Origin: Pelagophyceae sp. CCMP2097
Taxonomy: Eukaryota > Sar > Pelagophyceae
Assembly (NCBI GenBank): GCA_026770575.1
Contig: MU657216.1
Span: 1 to 57,348, forward strand
Reading direction: 5' to 3'
Length of the DNA stretch: 57,348 nt
This document shows positions 19,563 to 30,799 of this stretch, in pieces. The position numbers and the translations under genes were made by a program. The notes beneath the pieces were generated by a model. That model was not told where the DNA came from. It did not search any database and worked only from the letters and a program-made list of their open reading frames with translations. Numbering within the stretch: the stretch's first letter is position 1; each line of letters starts with the position of its first letter.

Positions 19563-20970
19563 TTAGTACGCTTGTCTCTCGGTCCCGCGTCTGGACTGGA
19601 TCTCGACGTGGCGGACGCGGCGCCGCTCGGCCTTTGCCGAAATTGCCGGGGTATCTGCAGACGCCCGGCGCGCTCTCGCGGCGGCGGTGTCGAAGAGCGC
19701 GGGCTCCAGCTGCGGCGCGGATTTGCCGGCTCGTATGAGCGAAAAGGCCACGGTCTCTGTGTCCTGCTCGGAGGACTTTTCGACCTTGCGCAGCGCCTCG
19801 GTCGTCAAAGACTGGAAGAAATCGATTTCAACGCCCGCGTTTGCAAAGGCCCTGGCGAGTCGCGAGAGCTCCGCCGATGTGAACGAGGGCAGGATCCTCT
19901 TGGACTTTGTCGAAAGAGCGGCAAAGAGCTCGGGCGCCTCGACTTTGGCCTTGGTCAAGGCCTGTGCCATCAAAGTCAAGTCCTCGGAGAGGAACGTTTG
20001 GGCCTCGTTTGCGACAAAGGCCTTTGAAATGGCGTCGAAGAGTGCTTCCAGGCCCGCCTCGGAGGCGGCCCACGCCGTCCTGGAAAGGTCGCGGCCGCTC
20101 AAGGCGGCAATGTGCTGCAACGACTCGGCCGCCAGAGCGTCCAGCAGCTCCCTCGATCCCCGCGCCGATGCATACGCCCACATCATCTCGGCGAGTTGCT
20201 CGGTGCTGAAGGCGTCGAGGTTGGGGAGGGACTTTTGTGCCATGGCGTCGAAGAGCGCGGGGGCTGCAACTTCAGCTGCGGCAAAGGCCCAGACGAGATC
20301 CGAGACCGACGTGTCGAACGAACCGGCCCTGCGAGGCGCCGCCTCGGCGATGGCCTCGAACAACAAGGCCGCCTTGAAGTTTGCAGAGGCGTAGGCCCGC
20401 GCCGTCTTTGAGAGCTGGCCAAAGTCGTAGTCGTCCATCTTCTGCACTGCTTCGATCGCAAAAGCGCCGAAGAGGTGCGGCGCCCGCACTTTTGCAAGGG
20501 CAAAGGCCTCTGCCGTCGTTGAAACGTCGGCGGCGGAGAACGTCTGCAGTTTTTTGAGAGACTCCTTTTCTATGGCGCAGAACAGCGCCCTCGTCCGCGC
20601 GGAGAGGTGCTTGCCCGCAGCCGCGCGAGAGTACGCCCAGGCCGTGCCGGCCAGGTCGCGCGCCTCGAAGGTGGCAATCTTCTTCACCGCCTCGTCCGCC
20701 AGCTCCTCGAATAAAGCCCCATTGGAGACCTTGTTCGACGAATACGCTCGCACGAGGTCCGAGAGGTCACGCGCGCCCATCTGGCTCCGCTTCTTCCGGC
20801 CCTCGACGGCCGCAGAGGCGAAGAGCTTTGGCGCCTCGACGCCCGCCTATATACGGCGAGCGCTCGGAAAGGCACCACGCGCCGTCCGACGGGGCCTCTC
20901 CGCCGGCGAAGCCTCTCACGACTGCGTCAAAGTCCCGGCCATCCGGCGTCGCCGACGCGGGCGCGTGCAT
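19563..20970 (-). CDS. OPR (octotricopeptide-type) helical repeat protein A
   Basis: The main frame, 20780-19563, is a run of about eleven 36-38 residue helical repeats with the pattern DLxxTAWAYSRA, APxLFEAIAxEA, exemplified by EARDLAGTAWAYSRAAAG and FSTEQLAEMMWAYASARGSR. This matches OPR/RAP-associated repeats that bind organelle RNA and control maturation or translation of chloroplast or mitochondrial transcripts. A short first exon (20970-20920, MHAPASATPDGRDFDAV) joins across a 72-nt intron (GTGAGA...TATAG) to AGVEAPKLF, a proper repeat motif. One extra base near 20820 then separates this from ASAAVEGRKKRSQMGARDL, which is also a proper repeat. The frame is therefore broken by +1 there, either a real mutation or an assembly error. 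No RAP domain is visible at the C terminus. Confidence 0.75.
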
Positions 20971-21116
20971 TCGCGAACGCGAGCGTGATGCGCGCCCTAA
21001 TATGACGACGCTTTACGGCAGCCGGTGTGGCTCGCGTACGGCGTCCCGGGTCTGCCCCGCCCCGCTTCTTCATCGAATCCCGTCATCATGTCCACCACAC
21101 CCCGGACGCTGTCCAT

Positions 21117-23670
21117 TCACAGGTCGTTTGGGTTGAACGTGCCGCTCTTCGCGCGCGCCACTTCCTCGACCCTCGTGTAGAGCTTGGCGAAGACCTTTTC
21201 GTCGACGTGCTCTTTGAAATTCGCAAAGGCAGTGACGAGAGTGGCTAAGGCGTAGGGTTTGAACGCCGCGAGATTTTTTGCTTTTGAAGACTCCACCGCG
21301 AGCGCGTGGAACAGCCCCGGCGCCTCGACGCCCGCGGAGGCGTACGCCGCCGCCGTCTCGGAGAGGTCCCGGGAGTTGAACGCATGCATTTTTTGCAACG
21401 ACCCTTGAGCGAGCGCGTGGTACATGGCTGGCGCCTCTACTTTCGCTTGTGCAAACGCCGCAGCCGTCATTGCGACGTCGCGCGCGGTGAACCCGTCGAC
21501 GGCCCTTGGGGCGTATTGTGCAATGGCGTCGAAGAGTCGCGGCGCTGGAATGCCAGCTTTCGAAAAGGCGGACGCGGTCATTGCGAGGTCTCGGGCGTGA
21601 AAGCCCGCAATCTTCTTCACCGCTTCAAATGCAGCAGCCTCAAACAGCTCCGGCGCCTTGCACTCGGCCTGCGCAAACGCGTAGACGAGGTTCGCCAGGC
21701 ACTTTGCGTCGAAAGTGTTCATTTTCAAAATGGAAGCGGATGCCACGGATCGCAAGAGCCATCTCGCTTCAAAACCCGCCTGCGAGTACGCCGCCGCCAA
21801 CTGCGCTAAAGCGCCGGCGTCGTAAAAGTGCATGCGCTTCTGCGCCTCTGCCGCGACGGCGGTGAAGAGGACGGGCGCCTTGAACTTTGACGCAGAGTAC
21901 GCGCTGACCTACGTTCGCCATCTCTCTGCGGCTTCCTTGGGGTGGAATTCGAAAGGCGCGGTTCTGCACGATCATGACGAGCTGCAGGGGTTGGAAGAGG
22001 CCGATTTTGCTGCGGGCCTCGACTGCCGCGTCGTGGAACAGCTGAACGGATTTGATCCTACTTTTCGAAAAGGCCCAAATGATGTTTGTCAGGTTCTGCG
22101 GGTTGAACTGGGTCATCTTCTGAGAGGCCGTTGCGGCGATGGCTTGGAAGAGCTCGAGGGATCTGTGACCAGCCTTTGAGAAAGCCCAGGCGGTGTTGGC
22201 CATGCCCTGGGCCGTCAGAGCCCGTATCTGCTTTTGCACCTCTTTTGAAATGGCTGTGAATAACGGCGGCGCCGGGCAACCGGCCGTGGCGTAAGCCCAG
22301 ACGACATTTGTTAAATTCTGCGCCTTGAGCCTTTGGACGTGCTTCTCAATCTCAAACGCCATGGCTTTAAATAAAGAGGGCGCGGGGACGCCCGCCTTTG
22401 CAAAGGCCCAGGCGGTCATGGAGAGGTGCTGCGCGTCTAAATGCGCCACCTTGCCGACTGCGGCGCCTGCGATTGCGGCATACAACTGCGGCGCCGGCAC
22501 TGCGGCCTTGGAATAGGCCCAAACCGCGTTGCAGAGCTGCTGCGCGTTGAGCGAAGAGAGATGCAGCTGGAGGCACTGGGCGACGTCTTGGAAGAGTCTC
22601 GGGGCGGGTACTTTGGCTCTCGCAAACGCCCAGACGGTCATGGTCAGGCTCTGCGAGGAAAACGTGGGCAGCTTCTTCTGCGCCTCCAAAGCCACCGCTT
22701 CAAAGAGCACCGGCGCTTCAAAGCCCGCCTTGGCGTAGGCCCAGACCGTACTGGAGAGCTCCTGCGAATTAAACGTCTCGAGGATGTTGAGGGCTTGAGT
22801 GGCAACGGCCCGAAATAGTACTTGGTTCGCTTCAAACTCGCCCGCCGTCGTGTACGCCCAGACCAGGTTCGCCAGGCTTTGGGAAGAAAGGTCGTGCATG
22901 TGCTGCTCGACGAGCTTGTTCGCCACGAATTCGAAGACGGCCGGCGTCTTGAACGCGTCCATCCTTGCGAGTCCCCACACCGCTTTCGTCAAGTCCATCG
23001 CCGTCGGCCCGGCTCTTCGTGGAGCCTTCGAGTCCGTGCAGCCGAACATGAACTTTTCGACTAAAGAGCCGAGCTGCTCGTCTGCCAAAACTCGAAGCCT
23101 CAGCCCGCCCACGACTCGATGCTGGAACATCGACTCGGATAAAGTCCCCAGCTTGTGCAGCGTCTCGACGACGTTGATAAAGTCAAAGTCGTCTCTTCGG
23201 CGGTCGAAGAGTTGTAAAAGGTCGGAAGCGACTGTGGACGCGCGAATCTTGGAGTTGAGGTCCACGCTCACAGTCGCCGGCTCATCAAAACGCGCAAGGT
23301 CCGCATTCAAGGGCACGCCCTGGATATCCACGGCGCCGCCGTGTAAAGCGTCGAGGACGGCCTCGAGGCGAGTGGCTTCTATAGTGAAAAAAGCGAAGCC
23401 TCTGTGTGAGCCCGTGTCCGCGTCCAGCGGAAGAGTGACGTTGCCCACCGGCCCGCACGCCGCCTCGATGGCGCGTCTAACGTCGTCCTCGGAGACGTCG
23501 CGAGGGAGGTTGTCCACATGGATGTCCGCCGTCGGGCTCCCTCCGCCGGGTGGCATCGCGGAGACGCGCACGAGGTTCTGGATGCCCGGCAGGTGCCCAG
23601 AGCCGCGGTGCCGCACATGACGGTGCACGGGCAAGACGCGCCAGTCCGCGCGGCGAACCAGGCGCTGCAT
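21117..23670 (-). CDS. RRM plus OPR repeat protein B
   Basis: Exon 1 (23670-21970) and exon 2 (21908-21117) join in phase across a 61-nt intron (GTGCAG...CGTAG), restoring QLVMI-VSAYSASKFKAPVL. About 830 residues, or 792 if ATG 23556 (MPPGGGSPTADI) is used. Residues about 40-125 form an RRM: RNP2-like IHVDNLP and RNP1-like HRGFAFFTI. At least 15 OPR-type repeats follow, such as SQSLANLVWAYTTAGEF and AQHLSMTAWAFAKAGVPAPS. OPR proteins act on organelle transcripts, and the added RRM would give a second RNA-contact module. It is adjacent to and in the same orientation as OPR gene A, suggesting tandem duplication. An N-terminal organelle signal is not obvious. Confidence 0.82.
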
Positions 23671-24104
23671 GCTGCGCCGGCGGCGAGACGAGGGCCGCCT
23701 CGCACTTGGGCTCCTCGGGACAAACCGATTCGTTTAGACGGTCGAGAGAGACGGTCAACTCCTGCGACCGACTTTGCGGTGCTCGCGCGCGAGGTCCCGC
23801 GAGACCGTAGAGGCCGCCGTCTCGGGGCTCGCGCTAGGGACTCGATCGATCGGCGCGCAGGTTGTACGCGAACGCGCGGGCCGCAGCGAGACTTAAAGCA
23901 ACTGCGGCGTCTTCCGAGCGGCGTTTTGTGAAAGGCTCGCTGTTTTAGAGCCCGCCGTCGCGCGGGCACTCTTCTCACGCGGCTGCGCGCCCCGCCGCAC
24001 CGCCGTCTCGCCGCGCAGCGTCGTTGGAAGGTTCCTTGGACGTTTGGCAAGATCCTGGAAAGCTATCGACCGGACTTTGGCCGCGACTCGGCCGAGTCCA
24101 GACG
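23671..24104. other. Divergent intergenic region (OPR gene B / IPT-like gene)
   Basis: It separates two genes transcribed away from each other, so it should hold both promoters. Open frames are GC shadows. No TATA-like element or repeat stands out. Confidence 0.4.
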
Positions 24105-27100
24105 ATGCTGCGGATACTCTTCGCGGCGGCGCTCGGGCGCGCCTCCGCGCTGACGCTCACGGGCGTCCCGGCGCCGATCTACGACCAGGTGACGCCGAAG
24201 CTCCGGATCCAGACGGCTGGGTATGACGGTCAAACGCCGCGTCGAGAAAGCGCCTTGCGTGCGGCCCCGGCGACGCGCGGCGCCGCGGCCGCAAAGGCGC
24301 CTTTGGGCGCGCCTAAAAGGGGCGGGGCCTCCGGAAACGCCAAAGCGGCCCCGCGGCCCCGGCGGCGGCGGCGCGGAGACGCCTGCGCGGTTCGTGTCGC
24401 TTTGAAACCGAGCCGTAGGCGACGGGTCCAACCTGAAGCTGCAGTTCGTGCCGAAGCTCTCCGCGGACTCGTTTAGCGTCGTCGCCTCGCCGGACCAGTT
24501 GTCGGTGCTCCTGAAGAAGGGCGCCGCCTGGCCGCTGCCCCAAGACCTCGGCGAGGTCACAATGTACCTCATCTCCGTGCAGGTAAGCGTATAGCCTCGG
24601 CGTTTGTGTTTGGACGAATGGATTAGGTGGGCGACGACCCGGCGAACGTCTTGGAGTCTCCCATTGCCGTGGCGACGGTGCTGGCGACGCCGTCGGTGAT
24701 GCGGCGCGCGGACCGTGTGATTTACATGACCGGGACGCAACGCTTAATCATCAACGGCACGAACTTCCGCGAGAAGGACACTTCTTTTTCGTTTGATCCG
24801 CCTCTTTATAAAGATTTGGACTTCGTTTTGTCAGTGAAAGACGAACAGACGGCGCAGCTGACTTTGCGGTCCGGCCGAAAGTGGCGCAGCGACGGCGACG
24901 TCGGGCCGCTGAAGCTGACGCGCATCGACACCGGGGCCGGGTCGCTGCGCGTCGATTATGCGCAGGGTGGGGTGACCGTTGCGGAGGTGCAGGCCGATCT
25001 AGGGGCGCACGGCGTCACGGTAGAAACCACCGCCGATAAAAGGCTCTACCAATCCTCGCCAAAGCTCTCCATCCTCGGCCACGGCTTCAACACGACGGAG
25101 CACGACGCCCTCGGCTTTGCCAACGTTTTGAGGTGGGGTAACGCGCTGAAGGGCGCGGGCGTGAACTACACCATTTCGGAGGCGCACGCCAACGAACTCA
25201 AGCTCGAGCTCGTCGAAGGGAGCAAGTGGCGCGTCAACACGGCCAACCTGCCCGGTCAGCTCATTCTACTGGCCGTCAACGCCGGCGCGGGGGCCGTGCC
25301 CGTCGGGCCGACGGAGGCGAAGAAGGGTCGTGCAGTGGCTACGATTTACGAGGACCCCGCCGTGCTCCCCGCTCTCGCATCCGACGGTTCGCCGGCGGAG
25401 GTCTTCCGGACGTTTAGCCACGAGCTCTGGGTCCTCGGCAGGGGCTTTGTCCGCGGGCAGACGGCTCTGGACTTAGTCGGCACTCAGCCAGATGCTAAAA
25501 AAGCGCTGCAACTCCGACTCTTCGTGGATTACACCTTGGTCGTTTTCAACTCGACGCATTTGCGCCTCTCGCTGCGCGACGGCAAGGCGTGGGCCGAATC
25601 CGCGGGGGGCGAGCTTCGCTGCGTCGGCATCGACACGGGCGCTGGGCCTTTTCCTGCCGCCGCGAGTGCCCCAAAGCCCGTCGTCCTTGGGAAGATCGAG
25701 GCCGACGAGATGCACAAGTCTGGCGCGGTGGTGACGCGCACGGCGACGACGCAGCAGTTGTACGAGACGCCGGCGCTGCGCCGTCTCACGATTTCGGGCG
25801 AGTCCTTGTGCGGCGCCGAGGCGCCCCCGATCAACTACATGCCCAGCCGAGTCCACATCACGTTCAAGCCCGCCGTCGCGGAGACCGTCTACAAGGTCAA
25901 GACTGGGGCTGCGGACGCCATTACTTTAGAACTCAACGCCGACGAGCGCTGGCCGGTGGGCGCTCTATACGTGACGAAGATCAAATGCGGTGACTTGAAG
26001 GAAGTGTATTTCGGGTCGGCGGCGGGCGTCGGCATCGCGACGATTCTGGCGGACCCGACGATTGATTCGCACACGGATTTAATTTTGTACTCTGAACACT
26101 CTAAACGTGTGGTCATCCACGGCACGGGTTTCACGCCCGATACGACGGAGCTGACGCTGACGCCGACCGCCGCAAACGCCTTTACCGTCGTCGAGTCCAC
26201 GGCCACGGAGCTCACTTTAGAGTTGGTGGCTGGCAAGGCGTGGGCTTCCGCTTTGGAGGTGAAGGCGGCCCCAAAGGGCATGGCCCTCCGAGTCGTAAAA
26301 GTTGATTCCGGCGCCGGCGAGGTGCGCTTTTCCGGCGACGGCGTCGTCGTGGCCACGATTGTGCAGGAGCCCGAGGGCGACGTCTGCGACGACTCTTGCG
26401 ACTTTAGCGACGACGGCATTTGCGATGACGGCACCGACCCCTTCGTCCACGCCGACGACGACGGCTCCGACGACGATTACGGCACCTGGGACGACGTCCC
26501 GCGCGAGGACGACGCCGGGGATGGGGGTGGGGCCTACTACTACGACGATGATGATTACGAGTGGGTTTTACATTGCGTTTTACATTGCGTTTTCCCATGT
26601 GCCTTTGATATGTTCGATTCCGAGCGCCTTTCTTCTCCAGGCGGACTTTGTTCTCACGCCCCGGCGGTTAGGTACTTTGACGACGAGGGCGACTACTTGC
26701 CCGCGTGCGCCCTGGGCACGGATTGCACGGACTGCCAGCCTCGCGGGGGAGACGCGCATCTGTTTGAACACACGGATGTCGAGTGCGACAATTCTTGCTC
26801 CTTCGCCCGAGATGGCGTCTGCGACGACAAGCGCACTTCGGGCTTTTGCGCCTTGGGCACGGACTGCCAGGACTGCGGGCCCGCGACCGCCTCGAACTTT
26901 ACGGCGATTGACGACGAGTTCTGGGACGATGACGCCCCGAATTGGTGCGTCGACGGACCCCTGCGATGCGATAAGGACCTGCTCTCGAAGCATCTCGACG
27001 GCGTGGTCCGAATCGGCGCCATCTCGACGACCTGCTCCTAGGTATTGGCACGACGACGAAGCAGACGAGGGCCGCGTCTTCGAGGACTGGGACGACGACT

Positions 27101-27468
27101 TTGAAAACGACAAGGACGCCGACGCGCCAGCAAAGCCCGACGACGACGCCGCGGCGCCCGCGGACCACGTCGGCTCCGTGCGGTCCGTGCCCGGGCCCTT
27201 TGACAGGCAGGACGACGGCGACGCCTACGGCGCGACCGACGCCACCGCGAGCATGTTCCTCGCGCTGGGCCTCCTCGGCGCGCTGCCCTTTGCCGCCTGC
27301 GCCGCGCTGAAGCTCGCCCGGCGCGGCGGCGGCAAGCAGTATCTGCCTCTGGCTCAGAGCCACAAGGCCGACGATTTGGCAGCGTCGTGGACCGAGATGA
27401 GCGCCCGAAGCAAAAAAAGCACCACCGTGCCCCTCACGCCCGACAACCACTTCTCCGGCACCGGCTGA
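24105..27468 (+). CDS. Large type I membrane protein with IPT/TIG-like repeats and Cys-rich modules
   Basis: Five exons (24105-24228, 24419-24582, 24627-26560, 26672-26944, 27042-27468) sum to 973 residues in one frame. A signal peptide (MLRILFAAALGRASALTL) is followed by about five extracellular units of roughly 110-130 residues, each opening with TIxxDPxV...LY and a strand such as QRLIINGTNF, PKLSILGHGF, HELWVLGRGF or KRVVIHGTGF, and closing xxVDTGAGxxxx. This resembles IPT/TIG immunoglobulin-like folds. Acidic linkers surround two CDNSCxxxxDGVCDD...GTDCQDCG modules. One membrane helix (ASMFLALGLLGALPFAACAA) precedes a basic, Ser/Thr-rich tail. It looks like a cell-surface receptor or adhesion protein; the ligand is unknown. 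Exon 1 uses an atypical GTCAAA donor. Confidence 0.8.
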
Positions 27469-27608
27469 CCGCGCCCCAACGGCGGCGCACCCAAAAAAGC
27501 CCTTATCGATACAATCTTAATCGCGGCCGGAGGAGGCCTTTGCACTGTAGACCACGCATCCGGGATAAGAAGGCACATCCGGTCAGAGAGCGCAGTCGAG
27601 CCGGAGCC

Positions 27609-28145
27609 CACATGACGTGGTCGGTGTGACTCTCGAGCGTCAGCTGCAGCGCGCCCGTCTCGGCGTCCCACAGCCGCGCCGTCCCGTCATAGCTCGCCGT
27701 GACGACGCGCGTGCCGTCGGGCGATAACACGCAGCCGTAGATGTAGCTGGTGTGCCCTTCGAGCGTCGTCAGCACCTGTCTCGGCGTCCCAGAGCCGTGC
27801 CGCCCCGTCTTGGCTCATCATCACGATGCGCGTGCCGTCGGGCGAGAACGCGCAGCTGCAGATTTCGGAATGCCCCTTGAGGATGCCTCGGCCCTTGAGG
27901 ATCAGGTCCTGCCAGACGAGTCGGCGCACGACCGGCGCCACGGCGCGCGCATTCCGAGCGACTCGTGTCGACACGAAAAGCGCGTTCGGTGATGCCGCCA
28001 GCCGAAGGATGAGGAGGTCGCTCAGCTCAAACACCTCGAGCGCCGGCGCGGCACCGCGCTCGATGGCCGGCCGCGATAAAACGACGTCTAGCCATAAAAC
28101 GACGGCTAGCCGCGATAAAACGGCGTTGACGACGTCAATTGTCAC
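27609..28145 (-). pseudogene. WD40 family copy 2, frameshifted and 3'-truncated
   Basis: From ATG 28145 (MTIDVVNAVLSRL) it aligns with copies 1 and 3 through LEVFELSDLL and VVRRLVWQDLILKG and the first repeat. Compared with the family linker it then lacks five bases near 27775 (cagcacctgtctcgg against cagcagcgcgcccgtctcgg), shifting the frame. The next repeat continues in another frame (LEGHTSYIYGCVLSPDG), and homology stops inside the third repeat near 27609. Only about 2.3 of 8 repeats remain. It converges with the IPT-like gene, 140 bp from its stop. Confidence 0.85.
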
Positions 28146-28787
28146 CCAGCTGCGGGATGGGACACGGAACCTCCGGGCGCGCGCGGCAGTGCATCATAAT
28201 CTCGCATCATCATAACATATCATGACATAATCTCATGCAACTGTCATCATGCATCTACGCGGGTTTAAGCGGCGAGTCATCGCCGCCGACGAATGAGGCA
28301 CGGCCGTGTCTGCGGGGCGCGCACGCCTTGGCAACGCGAGAGGGGCCGCCGTAAAGGTTGGCGGCGGCTCGATTTCAGTTTTCTTCCATCGGTTATGTCC
28401 CTCCCCTTCTCCGAGTCATCTAGGAATTCCTATTGCCATTTCGGAATTGTTCGCCTAGGAATTCCTACACTTGGGCGGACAGATCGGAAATTGGGACCGC
28501 GATCGAGCTAGGCGGAGAAGCCCGAGACGCCCTCTCTGGTTCCTTGATGGCACGTGCCGTCTTGTTTGCCGGCTCTTCAACCGTTGTATTTCAGGCGACG
28601 ATGGTCCGAGTCGTCAAGCCCGCCCGGATACCTGAGCTAGCCGACGACCGCGCGCTTCTGCGTCTCGGGCTACACCGTTCCAACCTTAGGCGCGCATCCG
28701 CGCACGGGCGGCCTCCGCGGCCGCACTTGGACGGCGGTGCGCCCCGCCCCGCGGCCGGGGTCTCGCCGAGTGGGCCGCGTCCGTTTT
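28146..28787. other. Intergenic with two palindromic CTAGGAATTCCTA sites
   Basis: No gene is supported. The 13-bp near-palindrome ctaggaattccta occurs twice, at 28420-28432 and 28455-28467. It occurs again at 56874-56886 in the AT-rich block near the window end. Short cat/atca-rich sequence lies at 28190-28260. Confidence 0.5.
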
Positions 28788-30268
28788 TTACGCATCCTCG
28801 GCGGCGGCTTGGACGGCGGCCCGGATTCTGCCGAGGCCTTTGTCGAGCGTCTCGCGCGTGCAGGCAAAGTTGAGGCGGACGAAGCCTCTGCGGCCGAAAG
28901 CGGCGCCGTCTGTTAGACCCACTCCAAACTTTTCAAAGTGGAGCGCCGGCGAGGCCACGCCGAGGGCCGTCGCGTCGATCCAGAGGAGGTACCTAGGCCG
29001 CGAGGGTTCGACAGGGAACCGGCCACCCTCTTGAGGCCGCCTCGCCTCGCGCCCGTGGCGGTCCAGGGTTGCCACATCTCCAGCGCGGCGAATTGCGACG
29101 CCTCGGGCACGGCCGGGATCTTCAGGTGCGGCGCGAGCGGCGCTAACGCTGCGAGGCAGGCGTCGCGGTTCTCCTGGAGGTGCTTGACCATCCTAAGGCG
29201 CCATGCCTCGCACGCGCCGTTTTGCGGCGTCAGCACGTCGGCGCGCGGCGGGCCTTCGATATGCGCAGCCTCGTCAACGAAGATGGCCTCGGCCGCCGCG
29301 TAACCAAAGGGCGAAATCTCGGCCTAGTGGCGTTTGGTATGTGTTGTTTTTGATGAAAAGAGACGGACCTGGTCCCTGCCGTTGCGGCAAAAATCCCTCC
29401 GGAGGTCGTCGTTTGGGACGACGGCAAAGGCGAAGTTCAAAGCCGCGACGTTGTACGTCTTTGAAGGCGAGGTTAGGAGGATGAACAATTGGTCGTCTTG
29501 GACGACGTCGCCCATAGACACAAACGGCGTCTCCGCGTCATTCAAAACAACGCCGGACCAGACCTCGTCGGAGAGGAGGATGGCCTTGCGTTTGCGGCAC
29601 ATTTCCGCGACTTGTTGGAGCTCGTCTCGGCGCCAGACTCGGCCGCTCGGGTTATGGGGATTGCACCACAACAACACGACGTCGCCCCCTTGCGCCTGCT
29701 CCACGGCGGCGTCCAAAGCCGCTTCTAGAGCGCCGGCGTCGAATAAGCCGTCGGACTCGAGTTGGAGCTCGATTAGGGTGCTCGAGTCTCGCGCGGCGTT
29801 GAGGAACGGCGGGTAGATCGGCGTCGGGACGACCACGGCGCCCTCCGCCCCCGCGAGGCGCGCCGCGTGGTACAGGCCCGGGATCAAACCCGGATGGAAG
29901 CGGATCCAGCCTTCCTCGACGCGTTTCCCGGACCAGCTCCGAGACACGCCCAAGGCGAGCGCGGTCTTGAGAGCGGGCGAAGCGTCCGTGTAGCCGTAAA
30001 TGGCGTGCGCGGCCCTTGCCGATATCGCGCGCGAGATGGGCTCGGCCGTGGCGAAATCCGCGTCGGCAACCCACATTGGTACGACGTCTGCGCCGAACTT
30101 GGACCACTTCCTCGAGTCTGTTCCAGCGCGGCTCAGCGGCTCGTTGAACAACTCGTTCGACGCCGCCGTCGACAGGGCGCCGCGCGCCGGCCGCCTCGCC
30201 GACGACAGCGCGCCGCGCGCCGGCAGGCCGACGACGCGGCGGGTGAACATGAGGGCGAGGCACATCAT
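28788..30268 (-). CDS. PatB/MalY-type PLP aminotransferase (putative cystathionine beta-lyase)
   Basis: Three exons (30268-29369, 29323-29100, 28992-28788) give 442 residues in frame. The N terminus MMCLALMFTRRVVGLPARGA is basic and Ser-rich, like an organelle transit peptide. Class I/II fold landmarks: VPMWVADADFATAEPI, YGYTDASPALKTAL, VVVPTPIYPPFL, LLWCNPHNPSGRVW, LLSDEVWSGVV, and LLTSPSKTYNVAALNFAF with the Schiff-base Lys. The final exon YLLWIDATALG...VGLTDGAAFG...VRLNFACTRETLDKGL is the PatB C terminus. PatB/MalY enzymes cleave C-S bonds of cystathionine or cysteine conjugates. Donors GTCCGT and GTCGCA are atypical but both junctions keep frame. ATG 30268 or 30250 could initiate. Confidence 0.9.
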
Positions 30269-30799
30269 GCGGCGCACGCCGCACGTCGCGGTTGCGCGGG
30301 GACGCGGCCTCGGCGTCCTGGAGAGCGACGGGCTTATAACCGCAACGGCGTGCACGGCCGCGGCTATCGGCGCGCGTGGGGTCCGCTCGTCGCGAGCCCG
30401 GCGTCGCGACGGCACGATCCTTTTTGTATCGCCAAAAGGCTTCGGACTCAGCGGCCGCGCGGACCTCGAGCCGAACGCCCCTGGCCTCAGCGAGCCCGCC
30501 CTTTCAGAGTCGCGGTTTTCCCAGCGCTTGCAACCCTCACAAAGTGTCCGCACACATTTCGCACAAACTGGACTTTCTGTCCAGCTGCGCACGGAACCGA
30601 ATGGAGAGGCGACGAGGAGGCTTCTCCGCCCAGACAAAACCTCACGGGCGTCGCCTCGCCGAATGCGGAGCGCAGCACCGGCACGTGTCGTCCCCTTTTT
30701 GGGGCGAGCGTGCACGTGCTACACAGAAAGATAACTATCCTCGCCTGAGTTTCGGATACGCTTGCTTATTACGGTCCTGCTGAAGACCCAGCTTGGAAG
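30269..30799. other. Divergent intergenic region, no supported feature
   Basis: It lies between the PatB-type gene and the plus-strand cupredoxin-DUF305 gene. Several open frames overlap on both strands, none with motifs. It should contain two divergent promoters. Confidence 0.4.

Noticed and set aside
28433..28873. Plus-strand coding frame opposite the PatB-type gene 3' end
   Set aside because: It overlaps the certain last exon of the minus-strand aminotransferase and has no motif.
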